From positions 1-20,687 of the forward strand of contig NZ_DITB01000130.1 in the NCBI RefSeq assembly GCF_002422095.1: 20,687 nt of DNA, given 5' to 3'. The position numbers were made by a program, and so were the translations under genes. The first letter of the stretch is position 1; the number at the start of each line of letters is the position of its first letter. The DNA comes from Flavobacterium sp. UBA6195 (GTDB taxonomy: Bacteria > Bacteroidota > Bacteroidia > Flavobacteriales > Flavobacteriaceae). This document shows positions 1 to 6,630 of the stretch, in pieces. The notes below the pieces were generated by a model. It was not told where the DNA came from, did no database searches, and was given only the letters and a program-made list of their open reading frames with translations.

Positions 1-2
1 TT

Positions 3-482
3 AACGAGCAAGAAGAAGAATTTAACTCTAAAGAAGAGCGTTCTAAGTTCGTTAGTTTAGGAAGTCATGAAAAACCTAGAGATGTTAAAAATAATACTAC
101 TAAAGCTGAGGTTTATAAAATTTTAGCCTTAGTATATTCTCAAAATGGAGAGAATGAAAAAGCTAAAGCAGTTTATTCAGAAGCAAGAAAATTACTTCCA
201 AACGACGAAGAACTTAAGACTGGTGAGTTTAATATATATTTTAATGCTGGATTTTCTAGTTTAGCTGATGATGAAAAATTAGTAAATGAAATCAATAATT
301 CTAGAGCAGATAAAAAGAAATATGATGAATTAATGAAAAAAAGAAAAGAAATGTTTGCAAAATCAATTCCAGACTTTGAAAAAGCTTATGCTATTAAACC
401 ATCAGATGAAAATACCAAGACGATATTAAAAATGGCTTATGAGGTTACTGGCCAAAACGAAAAAGCCAAAGCTATAAACTAA
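3..482 (+). CDS. TPR-like repeat protein, C-terminal part (5' truncated by window edge)
   Basis: An open frame runs from the window edge to a TAA at 480-482, giving 159 codons without a start. The product is charged and helical. One segment (AEVYKILALVYSQNGENEKA, then KAVYSEARKLLPND) has the spacing of small and large residues expected of a tetratricopeptide repeat. A second repeat-like helix pair (IPDFEKAYAIKPSDENTK, then AYEVTGQNEKAKAIN) ends the protein. TPR proteins are protein-interaction scaffolds, and in Bacteroidota many are periplasmic or membrane-associated. The N-terminus is missing, so a signal peptide and partner domains cannot be judged. The repeat assignment is by eye. A strong terminator follows directly. 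Confidence 0.75.
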   Translation, partial: NEQEEEFNSKEERSKFVSLGSHEKPRDVKNNTTKAEVYKILALVYSQNGENEKAKAVYSEARKLLPNDEELKTGEFNIYFNAGFSSLADDEKLVNEINNSRADKKKYDELMKKRKEMFAKSIPDFEKAYAIKPSDENTKTILKMAYEVTGQNEKAKAIN

Positions 483-512
483 AAAAAAACCGACGAGAGT
501 CGGTTTTTTTTA
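481..512. terminator. Intrinsic terminator, probably bidirectional
   Basis: ACCGAC (489-494), loop GAGA, GTCGGT (499-504), flanked by A8 on the left and a T-run on the right. The A/T flanks extend the stem and make it functional in both directions. It separates the TPR-like gene (+) from the converging lipoprotein gene ending at 544 (-). Confidence 0.9.
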
Positions 513-543
513 TATCTATTTATATTGTTAATGGTTTGAATTT

Positions 544-1590
544 TTATTCTGTTATACTGATTTCAAAAGTTTTATCCCAATTTTTACCCGTAACAAAATA
601 CGTTTTAGTAGCTGGGTTGTATGCAATTCCATTGAACGCATCTAATTCTTGGTGTTGTGTTACTTTGCTTCTTAAATCATGACAATTGATTACGTTTTCA
701 ACAGCACCTGTTTTTGGATTAATTACAGCTATTGCATCTTTCTGGTAAATGTTTGCCCAAATTTTTCCATTAATCCATTCCATTTCATTAACCGCTTCAA
801 TCTTAGCACCATTTGTATAAACGTTAATGTAATCTTCTACTTTAAAGGTTTCAGGATTTAAAATATAGATTTTTTCAGAGCCATCACTCATATATAATTT
901 CTCACCATCATTCGTAATTCCCCAACCTTCTGTTTCAAATGAAAACGTTTTTTCTAATTTGAAGGTTTTGGCATCATAAATAAAACCTGTTTTTTCCTTC
1001 CAAGTCAATTGATATATTTTGTCTTTTAAAACCGTTATTCCTTCTCCAAAATACTTATCTTCTAATTTAATTTGTTCGGTAACTTTTCCTGTTTTATAAT
1101 CGGTTTTTCTTAGCGTTGATTCTTTATATTGACCAGTTCCTTCTAATAATACGCCATTATAAAATTCAAAACCTTGCGTGTAAGCATTTATGTCATGCGG
1201 ATAAGTATTCACGATTTTATAATTCAAAATCTTTGGTTCAGCACTAGCATAAATTGAAAATCCTGAAGAGATATCAATATTTTGTCCTTCAAAATAAACT
1301 AAAGCTTTAATCGTTTGGTTTCCTAGTTTCTGATTGTTCAAGGCGAAAGGTAATTTCTCGTTTCCTTTTACCGAACCAATTTTAACTTCGTTAATGTAGT
1401 AAACAACAGAATCTATTGCCTTGTTTTCTTTGTTTTGAAGAACCAAATCAATGCTTTCTTCTAACTTAAGAATCGGTTTTATAGTAGAATTTTCAATCGA
1501 AAATAAATTTTTTAATGCATTTTCATCTTCTTTACATGACGTAGAAATTACACCTAAAGTAATGAAAGCGAATAGCTTAACTTTTAACAT
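544..1590 (-). CDS. Glutaminyl-peptide cyclotransferase-like lipoprotein
   Basis: This 348-aa protein has an N-terminal signal sequence with Cys19 as the likely lipidated residue (ISTSC). The next residues are K-E-D-E, which resembles the acidic lipoprotein export signal described for Bacteroidota surface lipoproteins. Residues 25-115 are an Ig-like or beta-rich region. From about residue 130 the protein matches the plant/bacterial-type glutamine cyclotransferase beta-propeller family: AYTQGFEF, LLEGTGQYKES, YGEGITVL-type (here FGEGITVL), LTWKEKTGF, WGITNDG, NEMEWINGKIWANIY and LDAFNGIAYNP. These enzymes convert N-terminal glutamine to pyroglutamate. The start ATG at 1590 lies a short distance below a good promoter (1611-1640, -). 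Family assignment is confident by pattern; surface location is inference. Confidence 0.88.
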   Translation of the reverse strand: MLKVKLFAFITLGVISTSCKEDENALKNLFSIENSTIKPILKLEESIDLVLQNKENKAIDSVVYYINEVKIGSVKGNEKLPFALNNQKLGNQTIKALVYFEGQNIDISSGFSIYASAEPKILNYKIVNTYPHDINAYTQGFEFYNGVLLEGTGQYKESTLRKTDYKTGKVTEQIKLEDKYFGEGITVLKDKIYQLTWKEKTGFIYDAKTFKLEKTFSFETEGWGITNDGEKLYMSDGSEKIYILNPETFKVEDYINVYTNGAKIEAVNEMEWINGKIWANIYQKDAIAVINPKTGAVENVINCHDLRSKVTQHQELDAFNGIAYNPATKTYFVTGKNWDKTFEISITE

Positions 1591-1610
1591 GGTTGAAATA
1601 TTTAATTACG

Positions 1611-1640
1611 TAAATATACAATGATTTTTTATACTCACAA
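1611..1640 (-). promoter_or_regulatory. Bacteroidota-type promoter for the cyclotransferase gene
   Basis: On the minus strand a TTG (-33 element, complement of 1638-1640) is followed after 19 bp by TATATTTA (complement of 1611-1618), one base from the TAnnTTTG consensus. It sits about 20 bp upstream of the ATG and is back-to-back with the SRP RNA promoter. Confidence 0.6.
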
Positions 1641-1645
1641 TTGCC

Positions 1646-1675
1646 TTGCAAAAATATAAAAAGGTTGTATATTTG
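1646..1675 (+). promoter_or_regulatory. Bacteroidota-type promoter for the SRP RNA
   Basis: TTG at 1646-1648, a 19-bp spacer, then TATATTTG at 1668-1675, a perfect TAnnTTTG. The predicted start is around 1680, which coincides with the first base of the SRP RNA closing helix. Confidence 0.8.
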
Positions 1676-1679
1676 CATC

Positions 1680-1773
1680 GGCAAGTCCTACACGACCAGC
1701 TCCTGCAGACTCCTCCAGGGTGGGAACACAGCAAAGGTATGTGGTTGTAGCGGTGCGATGTAGGTCGCTTGCC
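1680..1773 (+). ncRNA. ffs: Signal recognition particle RNA, small bacterial type
   Basis: The 94-nt RNA closes with GGCAAG (1680-1685) pairing with CTTGCC (1768-1773), continued by CCTACA (1687-1692) with TGTAGG (1759-1764). The apical part contains CCAGGGTGGGAACACAGCA, which has the form of the SRP RNA domain IV: a GGAA tetraloop closed by GTG/CAC, then the conserved AGCA of the symmetric loop. That loop binds the Ffh M domain. The RNA scaffolds co-translational targeting of membrane proteins with Ffh and FtsY. It is the small form without an Alu domain. A promoter ends just before it and a T-run follows at once. Confidence 0.95.
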
Positions 1774-1797
1774 ATTTTTTATTTCTTTTGAATTGTT

Positions 1798-1827
1798 ATC
1801 TCCCTTTGTGGAGATTTTTTATTTTTA
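1798..1827 (+). terminator. Hairpin terminator behind the SRP RNA
   Basis: ATCTCC (1798-1803), loop CTTTGT, GGAGAT (1810-1815), followed by a T-rich tract. It probably ends transcripts that pass the first T-run at 1775-1780. The T-rich tract overlaps TATTTTTA (1820-1827), a weak -7-like element that could serve the epimerase gene, though no well-spaced -33 element is visible. Confidence 0.65.
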
Positions 1828-1844
1828 CACCAATTCTAATTCCT

Positions 1845-2843
1845 ATGCACATCACTTGGCAAATTGTTCGCTTACAACTAAAAGAAACGTTTTCAATTAG
1901 TTATGGAAGTTACTCGTTTAGAGAAGCCTTAATTGTTTCGCTTTCCAAAAACGGAAAAACTGGTTTTGGCGAATGTACAGCGATTGATTACTACGGAATT
2001 AATTTAGCCGATTTCACTCAGAAATTAGCCGAAATTCAAACCCAAATCGAAAAACAATCCATAAATCATCCAATCGAATTTTATACTTTTTTAAAAAGTT
2101 TACAATTGCATTCTTTTTTGCGATCGGCTTTAGATTGTGCGTATTGGGATTTATTCGGGAAGTTAGAAAACAAGAGTTTCTTAGAATTAAATTCGATTGA
2201 AATACAACAATTACCTGAATCTTCCATCACCATAAGCGTCGCCCAAATAGAAGAGCAATTGCAAAAAATCGCAAAATCCGATTGGAATAAATTCAAAGTA
2301 AAATGGAATCATTACGATGAAAAAGCATTGGATTTATTGTTGAATTGCGAAAAAGAAATCGCTTTAGATGCCAACGGAAGTTTCTCTATTTCAGAATGTA
2401 AGCAATTGGAAGAAAATCCTTTATCAGCTCAATTTACTTATATTGAACAACCCATGAAAACTGGAATTTCAAATTACAGTCATTTGAATGCTTCTAAATT
2501 TGCGAATTGGATGGCCGATGAAGATTGCCAAGAACAAACAAAACTTTCCGATTTAAAATCGCATTATAAAACCATCAACATCAAATTAGTCAAAACGGGC
2601 GGATTAACTCCAGCTTTAGAACTAATTAAAGAAGCAAGAGCAAATGATTTCAAAATCATGATAGGCTGCATGACCGAATCTACTGTAGGAATTTCAGCCG
2701 GTTCTGTTCTAGTTCCATTAGTGGATTATGTAGATTTAGATGGCGCGAATTTAATTGCCAACGACATCGCTTTTGGAAGCACGATTGAAAAAGGAAAAGT
2801 GTTGCTTTCGGAGAAAGTTGGGTTAGGAATTTCTTTGAAATAA
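1845..2843 (+). CDS. Dipeptide epimerase (enolase superfamily, L-Ala-D/L-Glu epimerase type)
   Basis: This 332-aa protein fits the muconate-lactonizing/dipeptide epimerase subgroup of the enolase superfamily. The capping domain covers residues 1-115 (LKETFSISYGSYSFREAL, then GFGECTAIDYYG). The barrel domain carries the KxK motif (K151, K153), metal ligands D175 (ALDANG), E201 (YIEQP) and D225 (ADEDC), and the second catalytic lysine K247 (NIKLVKTGGL). The family epimerizes L-Ala-D/L-Glu and related dipeptides, often in murein peptide recycling; exact substrate is not readable here. I chose the ATG at 1845 (MHITWQIV) because the 19 codons of the longer frame overlap the terminator hairpin and do not resemble the family. 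No partner gene of a murein pathway is adjacent. Confidence 0.85.
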   Translation: MHITWQIVRLQLKETFSISYGSYSFREALIVSLSKNGKTGFGECTAIDYYGINLADFTQKLAEIQTQIEKQSINHPIEFYTFLKSLQLHSFLRSALDCAYWDLFGKLENKSFLELNSIEIQQLPESSITISVAQIEEQLQKIAKSDWNKFKVKWNHYDEKALDLLLNCEKEIALDANGSFSISECKQLEENPLSAQFTYIEQPMKTGISNYSHLNASKFANWMADEDCQEQTKLSDLKSHYKTINIKLVKTGGLTPALELIKEARANDFKIMIGCMTESTVGISAGSVLVPLVDYVDLDGANLIANDIAFGSTIEKGKVLLSEKVGLGISLK

Positions 2844-2853
2844 TTTAAAGCCG

Positions 2854-2861
2854 TATTTTCG
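2854..2861 (+). promoter_or_regulatory. Possible -7 element for the SDR gene
   Basis: TATTTTCG is one mismatch from TAnnTTTG. A TTTG at 2834-2837 lies upstream, but the spacer of 16 bp is short. This would give a leader of roughly 15 nt before the ATG at 2881. Confidence 0.35.
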
Positions 2862-2880
2862 CAGTATAATTCACACTAAA

Positions 2881-3684
2881 ATGAGTAAAGTAGTATTAAT
2901 TACAGGTGGTTCATCAGGAATTGGAAAGTCAATTGGCGAGTTTTTACACCAAAAAGGTTTTGTAGTGTACGGAACTAGCCGAAATCCTGAAAAAATCACG
3001 AATTCTATATTTCCATTAGTAGCTTTGGATGTTCGCGATAAGCAAAGTATTGTCAATTGTGTTGCCGAAGTGATTCAAAAATCAGGACGATTGGATATTG
3101 TAATTAATAATGCAGGAGTAGGAATTACAGGTCCAATCGAAGAAATTCCAACAGAAGAAATTCGTAACAATTTCGAAACGAATTTATTTGGTCCAATTGA
3201 AGTGATGAAAGCGGTTTTGCCTCAAATGCGGGAACAAAAATCGGGTTTGATTATTAATATTACGTCGATTGCAGGTTATATGGGATTGCCTTATCGTGGG
3301 ATTTATTCCGCTTCAAAAGGCGCTTTAGAATTAATCACCGAAGCCTTACGAATGGAAGTAAAATCCTTCGGAATCCAAATTACGAATGTCGCTCCAGGTG
3401 ATTTTGCTACTAACATTGCTGCAGGACGTTATCATGCGCCGGTTGTGAAAGGTTCGGCTTATGAAGTTCCTTACGGAAATACCTTAAAAGAAATGGATTC
3501 ACATGTAGATAGCGGCAGTAATCCAAACGAAATGGCAGAAGCAATTTTTGCTATCATTAAAACGGATAAACCAAAAGTACATTATAAAGTTGGGGCATTC
3601 ATGCAAAAGTTTTCTATTGTTCTAAAACGTATTTTGCCTGATACGGTGTATGAGAAAATGTTGATGAATCATTATAAGTTGTAG
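2881..3684 (+). CDS. SDR family oxidoreductase (classical short-chain dehydrogenase)
   Basis: This 267-aa protein has a Rossmann fold with the nucleotide-binding TGGSSGIG at residues 8-15 and NNAG at 76-79. The catalytic set is Ser129 (NITSIAG), Tyr142 and Lys146 (YSASK). The segment after the active site, VAPGDFATNIAAGRYHAP, is the substrate loop. Length and motifs fit classical SDRs that use NAD(P)(H) to interconvert alcohols and ketones. TSRNPE after beta-2 suggests NADP preference, since a basic residue follows the glycine-rich loop region. Substrate cannot be inferred, and the neighbours give no pathway. It lies 37 bp after the epimerase and probably has its own weak promoter. Confidence 0.88.
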   Translation: MSKVVLITGGSSGIGKSIGEFLHQKGFVVYGTSRNPEKITNSIFPLVALDVRDKQSIVNCVAEVIQKSGRLDIVINNAGVGITGPIEEIPTEEIRNNFETNLFGPIEVMKAVLPQMREQKSGLIINITSIAGYMGLPYRGIYSASKGALELITEALRMEVKSFGIQITNVAPGDFATNIAAGRYHAPVVKGSAYEVPYGNTLKEMDSHVDSGSNPNEMAEAIFAIIKTDKPKVHYKVGAFMQKFSIVLKRILPDTVYEKMLMNHYKL

Positions 3685-3721
3685 TTCATTCAAGTTTATT
3701 TCAAATTTAAGGTATTCAAAA

Positions 3722-4210
3722 ATGGAAAATAGATTTTTATGTCCGAATTGTCAAGAAGTAGAATATTTTTTTGATGGCGAAAAATTAAGATGTCCAAAGT
3801 GTAATCAAAACGATTTTGAATCTGCTTTACATCAAAGTGAAGGAAATATAGAATATCAAGAACTCTCAAAATTAAGTAACCCTTTTTTCGAATTAGTTTT
3901 TGGTGAAATATACGATTGTGATGTTGTTTATAATGGTAAAATTGAAAAAACAGCTATTGTTCCAATAAACTCAAATCCAAAATTTAATCAATTGTTTTTT
4001 CTTTTTGATATAAATTATTGTGAACAAAATAATCCTAAGATTGTTGAGACTTTAAAGAAGAAAACTTTTTCAGAGCTATGGGATTTAGATATAAAGCACA
4101 AATTATTTGATAAATTTGATTGTTCAATAATTATAGGTTCAACAAGTGATGAAAATTCAATTATGAGTTATGATGGTTGGATTTTTAAAAATTTTCAAAA
4201 AAAGAATTGA
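3722..4210 (+). CDS. Hypothetical protein with N-terminal zinc-ribbon-like motif
   Basis: I do not recognise this 162-aa protein. Its N-terminus carries CPNC (C7, C10) and CPKC (C24, C27), a CxxC-13-CxxC pattern expected to bind one zinc ion as a small ribbon. The rest is acidic and mixed alpha/beta (for example ELVFGEIYDCDVVYNG), with no signal peptide or membrane helix, so it is probably cytoplasmic. Cysteines at 75, 100 and 132 do not form another CxxC. The base composition is more AT-rich than the flanking housekeeping genes, and it stands alone between the SDR gene and the transaldolase, which is compatible with a recently acquired accessory gene. Function is unknown. Confidence 0.7.
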   Translation: MENRFLCPNCQEVEYFFDGEKLRCPKCNQNDFESALHQSEGNIEYQELSKLSNPFFELVFGEIYDCDVVYNGKIEKTAIVPINSNPKFNQLFFLFDINYCEQNNPKIVETLKKKTFSELWDLDIKHKLFDKFDCSIIIGSTSDENSIMSYDGWIFKNFQKKN

Positions 4211-4261
4211 TATAACTTCTAAATCTATTTACGTTTAAATTTTCTCAACTTGTCCTTGCCC

Positions 4262-4292
4262 TTGAATTTGGAATTTTTTATTTGTACTTTTG
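4262..4292 (+). promoter_or_regulatory. Bacteroidota-type promoter for transaldolase
   Basis: TTG at 4262-4264, a 20-bp spacer, then TACTTTTG at 4285-4292, a perfect TAnnTTTG. The expected start near 4298 gives a leader of about 35 nt. Because the upstream in-frame ATG at 4290 overlaps the -7 element, the promoter decides for the start at 4332. Confidence 0.8.
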
Positions 4293-4331
4293 CATTTCGA
4301 AACAACACACAATACTTTAAAATTTAAAAAG

Positions 4332-4988
4332 ATGAAATTTTTTATTGACACAGCTAATTTAGAGCAAATTAAAGAAGCACAAGAATTAGGAATTTTAGAT
4401 GGTGTTACTACAAACCCATCGTTAATGGCTAAAGAAGGCATTACAGGAAAAAACAATATCCTAAAACACTACGTAGATATTTGTAACATTGTTGACGGTG
4501 ATGTAAGTGCAGAAGTTAATGCAATGGATTTAGAAGGTATGATTAGAGAAGGTGAGGAGTTAGCTGACTTACACGAACAAATCGTAGTGAAATTACCGAT
4601 GACTAAAGAAGGGGTTAAAGCATGTAAATATTTCTCTGATAAAGGAATTAAAACAAATGTTACTTTAGTATTCTCAGCTGGTCAAGCTTTATTAGCGGCT
4701 AAAGCTGGTGCTACTTATGTTTCTCCTTTCTTAGGAAGATTAGATGATATTTCAACTGATGGATTAAATTTAATCCAAGAAATTAGAGATATCTACGATA
4801 ATTACGGTTTTGAAACGCAAATTTTAGCTGCTTCTGTACGTCACACGATGCACGTTGTAAACTGTGCTAAAATTGGTGCTGATGTTATGACTGGGCCTTT
4901 ATCTTCAATTACAGGATTGTTAAAACATCCATTAACAGATATTGGAATTGCTCAGTTTATTGCTGATTACGAAAAAGGAAATAAATAA
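4332..4988 (+). CDS. tal: Transaldolase, short TalC-like subfamily
   Basis: This 218-aa TIM-barrel enzyme belongs to the transaldolase/fructose-6-phosphate aldolase family. The sequence shows DTANLEQIKEA (6-16), GVTTNPSL (24-31), the Schiff-base lysine K87 (VVKLPMT) and ATYVSPFLGRLDD (127-139). Two positions argue for transaldolase over FSA activity. E61 (SAEV) stands where E. coli FsaA has Gln59, and F133 stands where FsaA has Tyr131. It would move a dihydroxyacetone unit between sugar phosphates in the non-oxidative pentose phosphate pathway. The start at 4332 gives the family length and MKFFIDTAN, the usual N-terminus. A strong promoter precedes it and a strong terminator follows, so it is monocistronic. 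Confidence 0.92.
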   Translation: MKFFIDTANLEQIKEAQELGILDGVTTNPSLMAKEGITGKNNILKHYVDICNIVDGDVSAEVNAMDLEGMIREGEELADLHEQIVVKLPMTKEGVKACKYFSDKGIKTNVTLVFSAGQALLAAKAGATYVSPFLGRLDDISTDGLNLIQEIRDIYDNYGFETQILAASVRHTMHVVNCAKIGADVMTGPLSSITGLLKHPLTDIGIAQFIADYEKGNK

Positions 4989-5010
4989 TTTCTGAAGAAT
5001 ATAAAAAGCA

Positions 5011-5040
5011 AAAAGCGTTCTAATTTAGAACGCTTTTTTT
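5011..5040. terminator. Intrinsic terminator between convergent genes
   Basis: AAAAGCGTTCT (5011-5021), loop AATTT, AGAACGCTTTT (5027-5037), followed by T. The 11-bp perfect stem with A and T flanks can serve both the transaldolase (+) and the lipoprotein gene (-). Confidence 0.92.
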
Positions 5041-5073
5041 ATTAGTAATGGTTATCCAAAAACAATACTAATT

Positions 5074-6477
5074 TTATTTTAAATTCTGTTCAAAATTCAC
5101 GTCAAACAAATTGGCAAAACCATTTTTTATAGTTCCATCCGCATTTAAGATGATAATTCTGTGGATTTTTGTAATCACCCATTGTTTTCTAATGGTTTCA
5201 AAATCAATAGCGTGTAATTCTTTTATACCTTCAAAATTATATTTCTTTAAAGCGTTTTTCCAATTGGCATCATTATCATTTACATTAATACCAATAAATT
5301 CATAATTTGGATACTTAGCTTGCAATTCGGTTACTTTTTTATGGGAAGCTGCAAAATGAGATTCAGCGTGACTCGTCCAAAAGAACAAAACGGTTGGTTT
5401 ATTAATTAGTGTATTAATATCTACTGGTTGATATGAACTATTGACAAATTCAATTTTCGGTAAACGATTCCCTACTTTTAAATTTTGAACTGAATTATAA
5501 ATTTCAGAAATTTCTTTTTTGTTTTCTTTATCAGTAGTTAGTTGTAAGTAGCGTTCAATAAATTTTTGATTGTTGTACATGTTTTGATCTTCTAACAAGT
5601 ACATCAAAGCAACATTATTCAATACCACATTTTTAACTTTCTGATTTTTAATTAAAGTATCTGTGATGTTTAATTTTTCTATATTGTTCTCCAAAGAATT
5701 CTCATTCAAATCTAGATGGTCTTTTTGAAGCGCAACGTTGTTTAACATTACACTTACATATTTGATGAATGGTGAATAATTGGTTAAGAGTGCATTTTCA
5801 AAATCAACTTCTTTTCGGTGCTCGTAATAATTAGAAGGGAGTTTTGTTCTAATGTTTTCTCCTGTTCTAAATTGGTGTGCATAAGGATAAATTTCTTTTT
5901 TGGTGATATGATGAAAGTCTAAACAAGCTTTTGCAACTACATCAAAATTCTCATCCCAACCAATTTCTGCCTTACGTTTTAAGTAGAAAGATTTGCGAAT
6001 AGCAAAACTAGAATCTATATTTTTGATAAAACTCTTTACATCTTTATCAAAATTATCATACATGTTATTTTTATCGGCTTCATTTTTAAGATATAATTCC
6101 ATTAAAAAATTGTTCTTTTCATCTCCGCGACCACAAAATACGACTGAATTGTCAAAGTCAAAAGTATTTAACCTGACCATTAAACTATCATTTTTGTCGA
6201 AATATACATATTGATATTCAGGATTGTGTTTAAAACTATATAATCCAGGAGGTAAAGAGTCAAATTTATGTATGAAACGATTATTTTTGTCTAAATAAAT
6301 GGTGTCAACGACTTCATTGTCTTTTAAAAAAAGTACATATTTTTCTTGAGGATTTATAATTTCACCTCCAAAATAAGCTACAAAGTCATCCTCTTTAAAA
6401 GTCTTATTGCAAGAAATTAAAAAAGAAAAAAAGACAACGTAAATTGGAAATATATATTTAAAGTAATTTTTAATCAT
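5074..6477 (-). CDS. Lipoprotein with C-terminal thioredoxin-like domain lacking CxxC
   Basis: With the start at 6477 the protein has 467 aa. A signal sequence ends in the lipobox L20-I-S-C23. A beta-rich DUF4369-like region follows (to about residue 110), then a long helical middle, then a TlpA/AhpC-type thioredoxin fold from about residue 340 (GNRLPKIEF, TVLFFWTS, YPNYEFIGINVND, TKIHRIIILNADGTI). The place of the redox motif reads W367-T-S-H-A-E-S-H, so both cysteines of WCxxC are replaced (Ala371 and His374). It therefore cannot act as a conventional disulfide reductase and may be a binding or structural relative. The upstream in-frame ATG at 6501 overlaps a TACATTTG promoter element, while the ATG at 6477 has AGGAG just before it. 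Confidence 0.8.
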   Translation of the reverse strand: MIKNYFKYIFPIYVVFFSFLISCNKTFKEDDFVAYFGGEIINPQEKYVLFLKDNEVVDTIYLDKNNRFIHKFDSLPPGLYSFKHNPEYQYVYFDKNDSLMVRLNTFDFDNSVVFCGRGDEKNNFLMELYLKNEADKNNMYDNFDKDVKSFIKNIDSSFAIRKSFYLKRKAEIGWDENFDVVAKACLDFHHITKKEIYPYAHQFRTGENIRTKLPSNYYEHRKEVDFENALLTNYSPFIKYVSVMLNNVALQKDHLDLNENSLENNIEKLNITDTLIKNQKVKNVVLNNVALMYLLEDQNMYNNQKFIERYLQLTTDKENKKEISEIYNSVQNLKVGNRLPKIEFVNSSYQPVDINTLINKPTVLFFWTSHAESHFAASHKKVTELQAKYPNYEFIGINVNDNDANWKNALKKYNFEGIKELHAIDFETIRKQWVITKIHRIIILNADGTIKNGFANLFDVNFEQNLK

Positions 6478-6498
6478 CAACTCCTGAATATTATTGAA

Positions 6499-6506
6499 CA
6501 AATGTA
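6499..6506 (-). promoter_or_regulatory. -7 element for the lipoprotein gene
   Basis: The minus strand reads TACATTTG, a perfect TAnnTTTG. I see no clear -33 TTG at the right spacing. A start about 6 bp downstream would give a leader of roughly 15 nt before the ATG at 6477. Confidence 0.5.
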
Positions 6507-6597
6507 TTAGAATAATTTAAATCTAGTTGTTAAGGTACAGTTAAAATGAGGTCATATTAATTATTAATTAAACTGCTCAAAAATCTACTTATTTTAC

Positions 6598-6605
6598 TAC
6601 TTTTG
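6598..6605 (+). promoter_or_regulatory. -7 element for the ABC-F gene
   Basis: TACTTTTG, a perfect TAnnTTTG, lies 25 bp before the ATG at 6631. The -33 element is not recognisable (nearest candidates are off spacing). Confidence 0.55.
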
Positions 6606-6630
6606 CAACAATTTTAATAAAAAAATAAAA

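Noticed and set aside
4332..4988. Fructose-6-phosphate aldolase rather than transaldolase
   Set aside because: E61 and F133 stand where FSA has Gln and Tyr, favouring transaldolase.
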